Shown piece after piece: positions 27,819 through 37,864 of a DNA stretch of 64,000 bases (position 1 is its first letter; every line of letters starts with the position of its first letter). The position numbers and the translations under genes were made by a program. The DNA is from Shimia sp. R10_1. GTDB taxonomy: Bacteria; Pseudomonadota; Alphaproteobacteria; Rhodobacterales; Rhodobacteraceae. The stretch is taken from positions 349,884 through 413,883 of the forward strand of contig NZ_JAGHQX010000003.1 of assembly GCF_017744095.1 (NCBI RefSeq), in the 5' to 3' direction. The notes beneath the pieces are model-generated. The model was not told the origin of the DNA. It searched no databases and saw only the letters and a program-made list of their open reading frames with translations.

Positions 27819-28715
27819 ATGCAGCTGGATTACGCCCATCTCGCCGCCCTCGCCGCAATCCTGCGCAGCGGCAGTTTTGAAGCCGCCGCCGCCGATCTGG
27901 GCGTCACGCAATCGGCAATTTCCCAGCGCCTGAAAACGCTGGAGGAGCGCGTGGGCATGCCTCTGGTTCTGCGCGGCAACCCCTGCCGGGGCACCGAAAC
28001 CGGCCGCCGACTGGCGGCACATCTCGATCAGGTCGGCCTGCTCGAAGGCGCATTGGCCCGCGATCTGAAAGCGCTCTCCCCGCGCAGCGCCCGCCTGCGC
28101 ATCGCCGTGACCGCCGACAGCCTCTCCACATGGTTCCTCACCGCTGCGGCCCAAGTGCCCGATCTGCTGTTTGATCTGGTGGTGGATGATCAGGATTTCT
28201 CTGCTGACTGGCTGCGCCGGGGCGAAGTGGGCGCCGCCGTCACCGCCCATGAGGCCCCGATTGCGGGCTGTGACAGCACCCCGCTTGGGGCGATGCGCTA
28301 CGTCGCCACCGCCAGCCCCGCCTATATCGCGCGCCATTTCGCAAGCGGCGTCACTGCCGACGCGCTCAGCACCGCGCCCACCCTGATATTTGACGCCAAA
28401 GACCGCCTGCAACACATCTGGATGGCGCAAAATCTCGGCATCAGCCCAACACCGCCCAGCCACCGCCTGCCCTCTTCCACCGGCTTTGTCGAAGCCTGCC
28501 TGCTGGGCCTTGGCTGGGGCATGAACCCAGAGCCGCTGATCCGCCCGCATCTGGACAGCGGCGCTCTGGTGCCTCTTCTGCCGGACACCACCTATGACAC
28601 GCCGCTGTTCTGGCAATCCAGCCGCCTGCTCGCCTCCGCCCTCGCCCCACTCACACAGGCTGTGCGCCGCGTCGCCGGCCAGCAGCTCATATCGACAAAG
28701 TCCGCCCAAAAATAG
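27819..28715 (+). CDS. LysR-type regulator of the ArgP/LysG family
   Basis: A 298-residue transcription regulator beginning MQLDYAHLAALAAILRSGSFEAAAADLGVTQSAISQRLK, a LysR helix-turn-helix in the form seen in ArgP (E. coli) and LysG (Corynebacterium). A co-inducer-binding domain follows. In known systems it binds lysine or arginine and activates the exporter gene read in the opposite direction; the same arrangement is present here. AGGA precedes ATG 27819, and earlier codons in this frame belong to the exporter region. Confidence 0.93.
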   Translation: MQLDYAHLAALAAILRSGSFEAAAADLGVTQSAISQRLKTLEERVGMPLVLRGNPCRGTETGRRLAAHLDQVGLLEGALARDLKALSPRSARLRIAVTADSLSTWFLTAAAQVPDLLFDLVVDDQDFSADWLRRGEVGAAVTAHEAPIAGCDSTPLGAMRYVATASPAYIARHFASGVTADALSTAPTLIFDAKDRLQHIWMAQNLGISPTPPSHRLPSSTGFVEACLLGLGWGMNPEPLIRPHLDSGALVPLLPDTTYDTPLFWQSSRLLASALAPLTQAVRRVAGQQLISTKSAQK

Positions 28716-28815
28716 ATCTGCATAAAATCGCCAACCAGCGCGTTGTTGTCATGAGGCCAGCAAAAACCGCCACCTCATCCGACCCTGTCACGCAGACACC
28801 AACGCGAAGGAACTT

Positions 28816-29373
28816 ATGATGCGCTTTGACAAAAACACCTTGCTCGCAACCGTCACCACCACCGCGACCATGCTTGCATCCGCCATGATGGCCACAGCAG
28901 GCAACGCCCCACAGATCACTGCCACTGCCGAAGCCAAGATCATCAACAACGCGGGCGCGCAGATCGGCACCGCCAACTTCATGCAGGGCCCGCGCGGCAT
29001 TCTGTTGTCTCTGTCCGTGCAGGGCCTGCCGCCGGGCAAACATGGCATGCACTTCCATGCGGTTGGCGACTGCACCCCGCTAGACACCTTCAAAGGCGCC
29101 CATGGTCACATCATGCCCGGTGACCTGCCCCACGGTTTCTTTCACTCTGATGGCCCACACGCGGGCAATCTGCCCAACCTGATCGTTGGCGCGGATGGCA
29201 CCGCCGAGGTGGAACTCTACACCAACTTGCTGATGCTCGATCAGGGCGCGGGCAAAGTGCTGGATGAAGACGGCTCCACTTTGGTCATTCACGCCAACCC
29301 GGATGACCACTTCACACAGCCCATCGGCGGCTCCGGCGGGCGCATCGCCTGTGGCGTCATCACCGCCCCCTAA
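28816..29373 (+). CDS. Superoxide dismutase family protein (Cu/Zn type), zinc ligand Asp replaced by Asn
   Basis: A 185-residue exported protein with a signal peptide (cut near ATAGNA). The SOD fold is clear: GMHFHAVGDC holds the copper His pair, HGHIMPGDLPHGF and GPHAGNLPNL the bridging and zinc His residues, VIHANPDDH a further copper His, and GGSGGRIACGVI the Arg and second Cys. In active enzymes the zinc loop ends HxGDL; here it is HAGNL, so the Asp zinc ligand is Asn. Activity may be altered. AAGGAA precedes the ATG. A two-way terminator follows. Confidence 0.88.
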   Translation: MMRFDKNTLLATVTTTATMLASAMMATAGNAPQITATAEAKIINNAGAQIGTANFMQGPRGILLSLSVQGLPPGKHGMHFHAVGDCTPLDTFKGAHGHIMPGDLPHGFFHSDGPHAGNLPNLIVGADGTAEVELYTNLLMLDQGAGKVLDEDGSTLVIHANPDDHFTQPIGGSGGRIACGVITAP

Positions 29374-29386
29374 TGCCCCCGCACAC

Positions 29387-29420
29387 AAAGAGGCCCGCAG
29401 CATATGCCGCGGGCCTCTTT
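29387..29420. terminator. Bidirectional terminator between SodC-like and YebC genes
   Basis: A perfect 12-bp stem, AAAGAGGCCCGC (29387-29398) with its complement at 29409-29420, around a 10-base loop. The A and T ends of the stem give short U-runs in both directions, and the genes on both sides converge on it. Confidence 0.85.
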
Positions 29421-29442
29421 AAGTCATCAGCTGCGCAAGCGC

Positions 29443-30183
29443 TTACAGCTGCTCCATCACCTCGTCAGAGGCTTCAAAGTTTGCCGTCACACGCTGCACG
29501 TCATCGTCATCTTCCAGCGCATCAATCAGCTTCATCAGCTTCTGCATGCCTTCCAGATCCATCTCGGTGGTGGTGGTGGGCTTCCACACAAGCTTGGTGC
29601 TGTCAGATTCGCCCAGCGCCGCTTCCAGCGCATTGGACACCTCGTTCAGATCCGTGTCTTCACACCAGATGATGTGGCCATCCTCAGAGCTTTCCACATC
29701 CTCAGCGCCCGCCTCGATGGCCGCTTCAAACACTGCATCCGCATCACCCACAGAGGCCGGGTAGGTCACCTCACCCTTGCGGTCAAACATGAAGCCCACA
29801 GAGCCGGTTTCGCCCAGATTGCCGCCATTCTTGGAGAAGGTCGAGCGCACGGTAGAGGCGGTCCGATTGCGGTTGTCGGTCATCGCTTCAACAATCACCG
29901 CCACGCCATTGGGGCCATAGCCCTCATAGCGGATTTCTTCATAGTCGTCCCCGTCACCGGCAACGGATTTCTTGATCGCGCGTTCGATCACATCCTTTGG
30001 CACGGACTGGCTCTTGGCTTCTTTCACAGCCAGACGCAGACGTGGGTTTTTCTCAGGATCCGGGTCGCCCATTTTTGCGGCAACGGTGATCTCTTTGGAA
30101 AGTTTGGAAAACAGCTTGGAGCGCGCGGCGTCCTGACGCCCTTTGCGGTGCTGAATGTTTGCCCATTTACTATGGCCGGCCAT
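29443..30183 (-). CDS. yebC: YebC/PmpR family protein
   Basis: A 246-residue protein starting [25 protein letters not shown], the invariant YebC N-terminus, with [23 protein letters not shown] in the middle and an acidic C-terminal domain. Members of this family act as transcription regulators (PmpR) and, more recently, as factors that ease translation of proline-rich stretches. Length and conserved parts are normal. It stands alone between a two-way terminator and the divergent SLC13 gene. Confidence 0.96.
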   Translation of the reverse strand: MAGHSKWANIQHRKGRQDAARSKLFSKLSKEITVAAKMGDPDPEKNPRLRLAVKEAKSQSVPKDVIERAIKKSVAGDGDDYEEIRYEGYGPNGVAVIVEAMTDNRNRTASTVRSTFSKNGGNLGETGSVGFMFDRKGEVTYPASVGDADAVFEAAIEAGAEDVESSEDGHIIWCEDTDLNEVSNALEAALGESDSTKLVWKPTTTTEMDLEGMQKLMKLIDALEDDDDVQRVTANFEASDEVMEQL

Positions 30184-30325
30184 GGTTCGCCTCCGGGTCT
30201 GTTATGGCAGATGTTCTGTATCAGGGGCCTCTATACGTCAGAGCAGCCAAAATCCGCAAGCCGCTTGCGTTTCTCAGCTCCCTGCGGTTGAGATATCTGC
30301 ATCACATTGACCACAGGCGCTTTTC

Positions 30326-32098
30326 ATGACCACCGATCAGATCATCCTCTTTGCCCTCTTTGGCGGCGTGTTTGTCATGCTGCTCTGGGGGCGGTTTCGC
30401 TATGATCTGGTGGCCTTCACCGCTCTGCTCCTCGGTGTCGTCCTTGGCGTGGTCCCCACCAAAGAGGCCTTTTCCGGCTTTGGTCACCCCGCCACACTGA
30501 TTGTGGCGCTGGTGCTGATTGTTTCAGCAGGGCTCGTGCGCTCCGGCGCGGTGTTCCTCATCACCCGCACGCTGGTTGACAGCGCCCGCAAGTTAGGCAG
30601 CCACATTGCCATCATCGGTGCCATCGGCGCGGTGCTATCAGCCTTCATGAACAATGTCGCAGCCCTTGCCCTGCTGATGCCGGTGGACATCCAAACCGCG
30701 CGCAAGGCGGGCCGCAGCCCAGCCAAATCGCTCATGCCCCTGTCCTTTGCCACCATCCTTGGCGGCATGGCCACGCTCATCGGCACACCGCCCAACATCA
30801 TCATCGCCTCGATCCGCGAGGATGCTCTTGGCGCGCCCTTCAAGATGTTTGATTTCGCCCCTGTCGGCGGCCTCACCGCCATCGCAGGCCTGCTGTTTGT
30901 CGCCCTCATAGGCTGGCGCCTGATCCCGGATCGCGAAGACGCGGGCAAAAAGGTCTCCGACCTTGGCCAATACATCGCCGAACTCACCATCCCCGCAGAC
31001 AGCAAGCTCATCGGCAAACGTCTGGCCGAGCTTGAGCCCAATGCCGAAGATGCCGATGTACAGATTCTCGGCCTCATGCGCGGCGGCAAGCGCATGTACG
31101 GCACCGCGCGCAACAACGTGCTGCGGGAAGGCGACGCATTGGTGCTGGAGGCAAGCCCAGACGCGCTGGATGAATTCCGCGCCGCGCTCTCGCTGAACTT
31201 CTCAGACGAAAAACGCGAAGAACAGCTCAACGCGGCTGGCGAAGGTCTCGACATCATAGAGGTGGTGGTGCCCGAAACCGCCCGCATCGCAGGTAAAACC
31301 GCTGCCGCGCTCGGCCTTGCGTGGCGACAGGGGGCGGTGCTCATGGGCATCTCCCGCGAAGGCCGTCGCATCCGCAGCCAGATCCGCAAAACCGTGGTGC
31401 AACCCGGCGACATCCTCCTGATCCTCGTCCACAAGGACCGCGGCCCGGATGTCACCGACTGGCTCGGATGCCTGCCGCTGGCGGACCGCGGGCTTGTGGT
31501 CACAGCCAACAGCAAGATGTGGCTTGCCATCGGCCTTTTTGTGGGCGCGGTCGCCGCCGCCTCATTCGGGCTGATCTACCTGCCCATCGCATTGGGTCTG
31601 GTGGTGGTCGCCTATGTGCTCGCCAAGATCGTGCCGATCTCGGAACTTTATGATCACGTCGAATGGCCCGTGGTCGTGCTTCTGGGATCCATGATCCCGC
31701 TTGGGGCCGCGCTCGACAGCTCCGGCGGCACGGCCCTGATCGCCAACAGCCTTGTCAGCCTCACCGCCGGTCTGCCCGCTTGGGCCGTGCTGACGGTGTT
31801 GATGCTCGTGACCATGACGCTGTCTGATGTGCTCAACAACACCGCCACCACCATCGTCGCTGCGCCAGTTGGCATCCAGATGGCGCAGGCGCTCGGTGTC
31901 TCCGCCGATCCGTTCCTGATGGCGGTGGCCGTTGCGGCCTCCTCTGCCTTCCTCACGCCAATCGGACATAAGAACAACACGCTGATCCTCGGCCCCGGCG
32001 GCTACAGCTTTGGCGACTACTGGCGCATGGGGCTGCCTCTGGAGATCTTGGTGGTCGCCGTGTCCATCCCCGCCATTCTGGTGTTCTGGCCGCTCTGA
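30326..32098 (+). CDS. SLC13 family permease with two RCK-C domains
   Basis: A 590-residue inner-membrane protein. N-terminal transmembrane half (residues 1-200) includes FMNNVAALALLMPV and ATLIGTPPNIIIASIRED, the Na+/anion symporter (SLC13/DASS) signature. A cytoplasmic insert (about 215-385) carries two TrkA-C (RCK-C) domains, for example NNVLREGDALVLEASPDAL and VQPGDILLILV. The C-terminal half repeats the fold with DVLNNTATTIVAAPVG and SSAFLTPIGHKNNTLILGPGGY. Such proteins carry dicarboxylates or sulfate; substrate not certain. Confidence 0.94.
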   Translation: MTTDQIILFALFGGVFVMLLWGRFRYDLVAFTALLLGVVLGVVPTKEAFSGFGHPATLIVALVLIVSAGLVRSGAVFLITRTLVDSARKLGSHIAIIGAIGAVLSAFMNNVAALALLMPVDIQTARKAGRSPAKSLMPLSFATILGGMATLIGTPPNIIIASIREDALGAPFKMFDFAPVGGLTAIAGLLFVALIGWRLIPDREDAGKKVSDLGQYIAELTIPADSKLIGKRLAELEPNAEDADVQILGLMRGGKRMYGTARNNVLREGDALVLEASPDALDEFRAALSLNFSDEKREEQLNAAGEGLDIIEVVVPETARIAGKTAAALGLAWRQGAVLMGISREGRRIRSQIRKTVVQPGDILLILVHKDRGPDVTDWLGCLPLADRGLVVTANSKMWLAIGLFVGAVAAASFGLIYLPIALGLVVVAYVLAKIVPISELYDHVEWPVVVLLGSMIPLGAALDSSGGTALIANSLVSLTAGLPAWAVLTVLMLVTMTLSDVLNNTATTIVAAPVGIQMAQALGVSADPFLMAVAVAASSAFLTPIGHKNNTLILGPGGYSFGDYWRMGLPLEILVVAVSIPAILVFWPL

Positions 32099-32363
32099 TC
32101 AAGGCCAGCGAACGACCGCAGGTGTGCGCTTCCACCGCACCAATCTGTCCCTTTATGCCAGCCAAGGGCATTCAGTTTCATCAACCTGCCAATCCGCCAA
32201 CCAAAAGCGCAGGCCCTCGCGGCGGTCGTGCGCTGGCCCGGCAGGCTGCGCCCTTGTTCCGGGCCATAAGGTACAGCCGTTGCGCCCCGCACCGCACGTT
32301 GCCTTCACCTTTCGCGCGGCCCGAAAATCGCACCTCCGCAATACCGACGGGATACCGACGCAA
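32099..32363. other. Intergenic region, no gene seen
   Basis: About 265 bp between the SLC13 gene and the terminator of maeB. Open frames here are short and in arginine-rich composition typical of non-coding GC-rich DNA. A 9-base direct repeat ATACCGACG occurs twice at about 32341-32360. I see no RNA gene. Confidence 0.5.
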
Positions 32364-32399
32364 AACAGCCCCCGAAAACCATGGTTAACGAGGGCTGTT
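32364..32399 (-). terminator. Rho-independent terminator of maeB
   Basis: Arms AACAGCCC (32364-32371) and GGGCTGTT (32392-32399) flank a 20-base loop; on the minus strand the last arm runs into TTTT. It lies 24 bp after the maeB stop. Confidence 0.75.
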
Positions 32400-32422
32400 G
32401 CGTGTGGCGAAATTTTTCGCTT

Positions 32423-34699
32423 TTAGCCGTAGGTCGACACCTCTGTGCCGGCCAGCGCCGCGATGTTCAGCAGGCCGCGTACCGTGATGGAGGGTGTCAC
32501 AATATGCGCCCGGTTGCCCATGCCCATCAGGATCGGCCCCACTTCCAGACCATCGGCCACCGATTTCAGAATGTTGCGGGTCGCGCCCGCCGCATCGGTG
32601 TTGGAATAGACCAGCACATTGGCTTTGCCGTTGAGCCGCCCACCGGGGAACAGACGCTCCCGCAGCTCTGGATCCAGCGCCGCATCAGTGTGCATTTCTC
32701 CTTCATATTCAAAGTCATGCTCGGTTTGGTCCAGCACATCCAGCGCCCCGCGCATCACCCGGCCAGAGTGGCTGTCAAGGTTGCCAAACTGGCTCCCCGA
32801 ACACAGCGCAATCTTCGGATCCACCCCAAAGCGCCGCACGTGCCGCGCTGCTGCCACAACCGTTTGCGCAACCTGATCGGCGGTCGGTTCGATGTGAATG
32901 TGGGTGTCCGCAAGGAACAAAGGCCCCTTGTCCAGAAGGATCAAAGACAAAGACCCGATTGGGTTCAACTCTTTGTTTTTCAACACTTCTGTCACATAGC
33001 GCAGGTGCCAGCGATACTCCCCAAAGGTGCCACAGATCATGCTGTCCGCATCCCCACGGTCCACCGCAATCGCCGCAATCGCCGTGCTGTTCGTGCGCAG
33101 GATCGCCCGCGCACTGTCCGGGCTCACCCCTTGGCGACGCAGCTTGGCGTGGTAGGTCGTCCAATAGTCACGATAGCGCTCATCCTGCTCTGGGTTGATG
33201 AGCTCAAAATCCACGCCAGGTTTGATTTTTAATCCAGCCTTTTCAAGGCGATGCTCGACAACTTCGGGGCGTCCGATCAGAATCGGCGTGTCCACCGTTT
33301 CTTCCAGCATGGTCTGCGCTGTGCGCAGCACCCGCTCATCCTCGCCCTCTGCAAAGATGATGCGACGGCGGGACATGCTGGCCGCTTCATAAACAGGGCG
33401 CATGATCATCGAGGAGCGGAACACCTGTGCCTGCAGCTTGTCTTCATAAGCATGCAGATCCAGATCCTTGGTCGCCACACCAGACTCAATCGCGGCACGG
33501 GCCACAGCCACCGCAATCGTCGGCAAGAGACGTGGATCAAACGGCTTTGGAATCAGGTAGTTAGGGCCAAATGTCAGGGTCTCTCCTTGATAGGCAACCC
33601 CCACTTCCGCGCTGGTGGTTTCTCGTGCGAGACCGGCAATCGCTTCCACACAGGCGAGCTTCATCGCATCGTTGATTTCCGTCGCACCAGCGTCCAGCGC
33701 CCCCCGGAAGATGAAGGGGAAGCAGAGCACGTTGTTGACCTGGTTCGGGTAGTCCGACCGCCCCGTGGCAATCAGCGCCCCAGGCGCCGCCGCACGGGCT
33801 TCCTCCGGCATGATTTCAGGCGTTGGGTTGGCCAGCGCAAAGATGATCGGATTGTCCGCCATCTGCTCAACCATCTCTTTGGTCAACAAGCCCGGACCGG
33901 ACACGCCTAGGAACAGATCCGCCCCTTCCATAGCTTCCATTGTTGTCCGCTTTTCAGTGGCTTGCGCAAATTCGGCCTTCTCTGGCGTCAGGTCGTTGCG
34001 CTGTTTGTGCACCACGCCTTTGCTGTCCAGCATCAGGATGTTCTCATGCTGCACACCCATGGTCATCAGCATCTTGAGGCAGGCAATCCCCGCCGCCCCC
34101 GCGCCCAGCGCCACAACCTTGATGTCTTCAACGTTTTTCTTGGCAACAATCAAGGCGTTATAAGCCGCAGCCGCAGCCACGATCGCGGTGCCATGCTGAT
34201 CGTCATGGAACACCGGAATGTTCATCCGCTCTTTGCAAAGACGTTCAACAAGGAAGCAATCTGGGGCCTTGATGTCCTCAAGGTTCACCGCGCCAAAGGT
34301 CGGCTCCAGACGGCACACCAGATCGGCAAGTTTCTCCGGATCCGGCTCGTTTACCTCAATGTCAAAACAGTCGATCCCGGCGAATTTCTTGAACAGAACC
34401 GCCTTACCTTCCATCACCGGCTTACTGGCCTGTGCGCCAATATTGCCAAGGCCCAAGACGGCCGTACCATTCGAAATCACCGCAACAAGATTGCCCTTGG
34501 ACGTGTAACGCGTTGCATCCGAAGGGGTCTTTTCAATCTCAAGGCAAGCTTCTGCCACACCTGGACTATAGGCCAGACTCAGATCACGCCCCGTCGCCAT
34601 GGGTTTGGTTGCGCGAATTTCCAGCTTACCGGGCTTTGGAAACTCGTGATACTTCAGCGCTGCCTCACGGGCGCGATCATGGTCTTTTGTATTTGTCAT
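32423..34699 (-). CDS. maeB: NADP-dependent malic enzyme with phosphotransacetylase-like domain
   Basis: A 758-residue protein that decarboxylates malate to pyruvate with NADP+. Residues about 1-430 are the malic enzyme ([31 protein letters not shown](P) loop [13 protein letters not shown]). Residues about 435-758 resemble phosphotransacetylase ([32 protein letters not shown]), usually a regulatory rather than catalytic part in these hybrids. ATG 34699 with GGGAG upstream overlaps the stop of the GAPDH gene as ATGA. Succinyl-CoA from propionyl-CoA enters the same C4 pool, so this enzyme can supply pyruvate and NADPH. Confidence 0.96.
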   Translation of the reverse strand: MTNTKDHDRAREAALKYHEFPKPGKLEIRATKPMATGRDLSLAYSPGVAEACLEIEKTPSDATRYTSKGNLVAVISNGTAVLGLGNIGAQASKPVMEGKAVLFKKFAGIDCFDIEVNEPDPEKLADLVCRLEPTFGAVNLEDIKAPDCFLVERLCKERMNIPVFHDDQHGTAIVAAAAAYNALIVAKKNVEDIKVVALGAGAAGIACLKMLMTMGVQHENILMLDSKGVVHKQRNDLTPEKAEFAQATEKRTTMEAMEGADLFLGVSGPGLLTKEMVEQMADNPIIFALANPTPEIMPEEARAAAPGALIATGRSDYPNQVNNVLCFPFIFRGALDAGATEINDAMKLACVEAIAGLARETTSAEVGVAYQGETLTFGPNYLIPKPFDPRLLPTIAVAVARAAIESGVATKDLDLHAYEDKLQAQVFRSSMIMRPVYEAASMSRRRIIFAEGEDERVLRTAQTMLEETVDTPILIGRPEVVEHRLEKAGLKIKPGVDFELINPEQDERYRDYWTTYHAKLRRQGVSPDSARAILRTNSTAIAAIAVDRGDADSMICGTFGEYRWHLRYVTEVLKNKELNPIGSLSLILLDKGPLFLADTHIHIEPTADQVAQTVVAAARHVRRFGVDPKIALCSGSQFGNLDSHSGRVMRGALDVLDQTEHDFEYEGEMHTDAALDPELRERLFPGGRLNGKANVLVYSNTDAAGATRNILKSVADGLEVGPILMGMGNRAHIVTPSITVRGLLNIAALAGTEVSTYG

Positions 34700-35727
34700 T
34701 TCTTGTCTCCCAAGTCCCCTCGCGCGGCTGACCGCCGCCCCATCAAGCGGGCCATTTCCAGCATACGGTTGGAAAAGCCCCATTCGTTATCGTACCAGCC
34801 AAAGACGCGCAGCAGCCCGCCTACGGAAACACTGGTTTCTCGCTCACTCACAATCAGGGATTCTGGCCGCGCCCGCAGGTCGGTGGAGACCAACGGCGTA
34901 CGCGTCCACCCTAAAATACCATTCTTTTCAGCCTCTTGCCGCAGCAGAGCGTTCACAGCATCAGCTGTCACAGCCCGCTCTGTCTGTATTGTCAGATCAA
35001 TCGCGGACACGCTGGCGGTCGGCACACGGATCGCCCGCGCTTCGACCCGCCCCTTCAAATGCGGTAGCACGCGATCAATCATGCGCTGTGCCGAAGTGGT
35101 CGTTGGCACCATAGACAAAGCCGCCGCCCGGCTACGCGCAAGATCACCGCGAGGCTTATCCACCGTCGGCTGGCTTCCTGTGTAACAATGCACTGTGGTC
35201 ATGTGGCCAGAAATCAGCCCATATTCCACATCCAGCACCTGCATCAAAGGGGCCAGCGCATTGGTGGTGCAGGAGGCATTGGAAACGATCACCTGATCCT
35301 GCAGGTCGGAATCGTTGGCACCGAGCACAACCGTCACGTCCGCCTCATCTGACGGACCAGAGATCAACACGGCCTGCGCGCCAGCGGCCAGCCCCCGCTC
35401 GGCGATCGCGCGGGTGCCTGCCATACCAGTACATTCCAACACCACATCAACGGAGCTCAGATCGAGCGTACTCAGATCACTTTGCGCGTGAAACGGGATA
35501 GGTTGGCCATCAACCACCAACGCGCTGTCGTGAACCTCAACCGTGCCGCGATAAGCGCCGTAAACGCTATCGTATTCAAACAGATAAGCGCAGGTTTCCA
35601 GCGGCTCGATATCGTTGATCCCGACAATTTCAATGTCGCGATGCTGGCCATCTGACAGAATACGCAACAGGGTGCGGCCAATACGGCCAAACCCATTGAT
35701 AAAAATGCGGGTGCGATCTGCGGTCAT
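34696..35727 (-). CDS. Type I glyceraldehyde-3-phosphate dehydrogenase
   Basis: A 343-residue dehydrogenase starting MTADRTRIFINGFGRIGRTLLR (NAD(P)-binding). The catalytic Cys lies in SNASCTTN and the catalytic His in MTTVHCYTGSQ; the phosphate-site and C-terminal parts (RVPTASVSAIDL, WYDNEWGFSNRM) are normal. It is somewhat unusual in detail (YTGSQPTVDKP rather than the common YTNDQ form), so it may be a gluconeogenic or NADP-preferring isoenzyme. Its stop overlaps the maeB start by ATGA, which ties its synthesis to malic enzyme. A 28-codon upstream extension was rejected because NGFGRIGR should lie near the N-terminus. Confidence 0.93.
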   Translation of the reverse strand: MTADRTRIFINGFGRIGRTLLRILSDGQHRDIEIVGINDIEPLETCAYLFEYDSVYGAYRGTVEVHDSALVVDGQPIPFHAQSDLSTLDLSSVDVVLECTGMAGTRAIAERGLAAGAQAVLISGPSDEADVTVVLGANDSDLQDQVIVSNASCTTNALAPLMQVLDVEYGLISGHMTTVHCYTGSQPTVDKPRGDLARSRAAALSMVPTTTSAQRMIDRVLPHLKGRVEARAIRVPTASVSAIDLTIQTERAVTADAVNALLRQEAEKNGILGWTRTPLVSTDLRARPESLIVSERETSVSVGGLLRVFGWYDNEWGFSNRMLEMARLMGRRSAARGDLGDKK

Positions 35728-35870
35728 TCTTTGGTCCTGCGAGTCCTTGAAACGCCAATTGACCGAGTTTGCCCCCCAATTGCCACCCCTAAAAATGCAC
35801 AAAAGCGACATGGCCGTGCGCGTTAACGCTATCAGCGGGGCGCACGGACATCATCCCCCCATACGCACTC

Positions 35871-36692
35871 TTAACGCAGCTTCATGTGGCGGTTGACATC
35901 TTTGTACAGCAGATAACGGAATTTGCCGGGGCCACCCGCGTAACACGCCTGCGGGCAGAAGGCGCGCAGCCACATGTAATCACCGGCCTCGACCTCCACC
36001 CAATCCTGATTGAGCTTATAAACGGCTTTGCCTTCAAGCACATAGAGCCCATGTTCCATCACATGTGTCTCAAGAAATGGGATCACCCCCCCAGGCTCAA
36101 AGGTCACGATATTGACGTGCATGTCATGGCGCATGTCGTCGGGGTCCACAAACCGTGTGGTGCCCCAGGCGCCATCGGTATCCGGCATATGCCGAATGGG
36201 GGTGTCCGCATCGCTGGTGACAAAGGCCTCTGGCGCATCGATCCCGTCAACCGCTTCATAAAGCTTGCGAATCCAGTGGAACTTGGCGTTTTTCTCAGAC
36301 CGATTGCTCAAACGCCAGTCACATCCGGCCGGAAGATAGGCATAACCGCCTTCAGACAACGTATGATCTGTGCCCTCAATGGACAAAGATACCTCGCCTT
36401 CCACCACGAACACAACGCCCTGTGCGCCGGCCTCAAGTTCAGGCTTGTCGCTGCCGCCGCCGGGTGCAACGTCCACGATGTAATGCGAAAATGTCTCACT
36501 GAATCCTGACATCGGGCGTGCAATGACCCACACCCGTGTGTCCCGCCAAAACGGCAGATTGGAGGTGACGATATCTGTCAACGTGCCTTTGGGGATGACA
36601 GCAAAACTCTCGGTGAACATTGCGCGATCCGTCAGCAGCTGTGTCTGCGGCGGCAACCCTCCTTGCGGAGCAAAATACGGCGCTTTGGTCAT
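35871..36692 (-). CDS. allE: (S)-ureidoglycine aminohydrolase
   Basis: A 273-residue bicupin of the YlbA/AllE type, which hydrolyses ureidoglycine to ureidoglycolate and ammonia in purine (allantoin) breakdown. Signatures are the N-terminal cupin VVFVEGEVSLSIEGTDHTLSEGGYAYLP and the catalytic C-terminal cupin ETHVMEHGLYVLEGKAVYKLNQDWVEVEAGDYMWLRAFCPQ with Mn-binding His and Glu. The length is normal. No other allantoin gene lies within the window; it stands 143 bp upstream of the GAPDH gene on the same strand. Confidence 0.93.
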   Translation of the reverse strand: MTKAPYFAPQGGLPPQTQLLTDRAMFTESFAVIPKGTLTDIVTSNLPFWRDTRVWVIARPMSGFSETFSHYIVDVAPGGGSDKPELEAGAQGVVFVVEGEVSLSIEGTDHTLSEGGYAYLPAGCDWRLSNRSEKNAKFHWIRKLYEAVDGIDAPEAFVTSDADTPIRHMPDTDGAWGTTRFVDPDDMRHDMHVNIVTFEPGGVIPFLETHVMEHGLYVLEGKAVYKLNQDWVEVEAGDYMWLRAFCPQACYAGGPGKFRYLLYKDVNRHMKLR

Positions 36693-36835
36693 GACAACCC
36701 TCCAACGTTAGTCTTGCCTGCATCATCACCAAACTCATCCACGAGGCCAATGGACAAGGACGCTACGCAGAGCTGAAGGACTGTTGCGCTTTTCTTGAAA
36801 ATGGCGCGTGAACAACACGGGGTTCGGAGATATCA

Positions 36836-37492
36836 CTAAAACGGTTCAATCAACTCCGGTCCAGAAGCGCGATTTGAATTCACCGCCCGATCCACCTGAT
36901 GAAAGGACAAGAGATCCTCAGCCGCAGACTTCATCAAAGTCGCGGCACCGTGTCCCTTTTCGCCAAGCCAAAGCCCCCAATCCTCTTCATCAATGACCAC
37001 CGGCATACGATGATGGATCTGGGACATAGATTCATTGGCAGCTGTGGTGACAACCGCACAGGTTGCGATGCGCTCACGTTCAACGCCCCACTCCTGCCAA
37101 ACGCCCGCGAGGGCCAAAGTCTCTGAACCATGAATGTACCAAGGCCAGCGTGTGCCATCGGAATCCTTTGTCCATTCATAAAACCCCGTCACCGGAATCA
37201 GACAGCGCCGCTCTCGGCAAGCCGCTCGAAAGGCAGGTTTTTCTGCGATGGTTTCTGCCCGCGCGTTGATCAGTAAGGGGCCATCATTCGGGGCTTTGTA
37301 CCAGCTGGGCAGAAAGCCCCACCGCATGGAGACCAGCTTGCGCCCCGCATCAACGCCAGCCAAAACCACGTGAATTTGAGTGGTCGGGCAGACATTGTAA
37401 TTTGGCACCTCGGGCAGATCATTGGCCGGGGACGCCGCAAACATCTGCGCCATGGCGTCATTTGGCAAGGTGACCGCCACGCGCCCACACAT
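36836..37492 (-). CDS. SRAP family protein (YedK/HMCES-like abasic-site DNA shield)
   Basis: A 218-residue protein with Met-Cys at the N-terminus (MCGRVAV); Cys 2 becomes the N-terminal residue and forms a covalent link with abasic sites in single-stranded DNA. Other family marks are NYNVCPTTQ, RWGFLPSWYK, LINARAETI, FYEWTK and the His motif HHRMPVV. The start overlaps the DUF1992 stop by one base (TGATG), so the two genes are coupled. It probably guards replication against abasic lesions. Confidence 0.95.
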   Translation of the reverse strand: MCGRVAVTLPNDAMAQMFAASPANDLPEVPNYNVCPTTQIHVVLAGVDAGRKLVSMRWGFLPSWYKAPNDGPLLINARAETIAEKPAFRAACRERRCLIPVTGFYEWTKDSDGTRWPWYIHGSETLALAGVWQEWGVERERIATCAVVTTAANESMSQIHHRMPVVIDEEDWGLWLGEKGHGAATLMKSAAEDLLSFHQVDRAVNSNRASGPELIEPF

Positions 37493-37797
37493 CAGCGATG
37501 GGCCTTTCGCGCCACATCAATCCGCGCTTCCATCATGGACATGTCCTTCATGATCTCGCGCCGCTTGGTGCGGTCGCCCGTATCGCGCAGCTCCTCCCGC
37601 AGCTTCGCCAGTTCCCGGGACAGTGACACAAACTCAGGCACGCCACCGCTTTCTTTCACCAGCCGGTTGATCAGAGCATTTTCTGGATCTTCTTCCTTCG
37701 GCAAAGGCTTTCCCGCCCCTGCCAGATTGTCAAATTCGCCAGCCTCCTCCGCTTCGCGAATTTTCTGATTGATCAGATCGATCAGCGGATGATCCAT
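37492..37797 (-). CDS. DUF1992 (DnaJ-C28-like conserved domain) protein
   Basis: A 101-residue protein beginning MDHPLIDLINQKIREAEEAGEFDNLAGAGKPLPKEED, the signature of the DUF1992 family, also found in the eukaryotic DnaJ homologue DNAJC28. It is helical, without a J-domain. Function is unknown. Its stop codon overlaps the start of the SRAP gene by one base, so it may belong to the same stress response. Confidence 0.93.
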   Translation of the reverse strand: MDHPLIDLINQKIREAEEAGEFDNLAGAGKPLPKEEDPENALINRLVKESGGVPEFVSLSRELAKLREELRDTGDRTKRREIMKDMSMMEARIDVARKAHR

Positions 37798-37813
37798 AAC
37801 GACCTCAAAGCAA

Positions 37814-37841
37814 AACCCCCGCCAGTTTCCCGGCGGGGGTT
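37814..37841 (-). terminator. Rho-independent terminator of the 5'-nucleotidase gene
   Basis: A perfect 10-bp stem (37814-37823 with 37832-37841) around an 8-base loop, followed on the minus strand by TTTTG. It lies 23 bp after the nucleotidase stop and before the DUF1992 start. Confidence 0.85.
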
Positions 37842-37864
37842 AGAAACGTCAAGCAATCAGGCGC

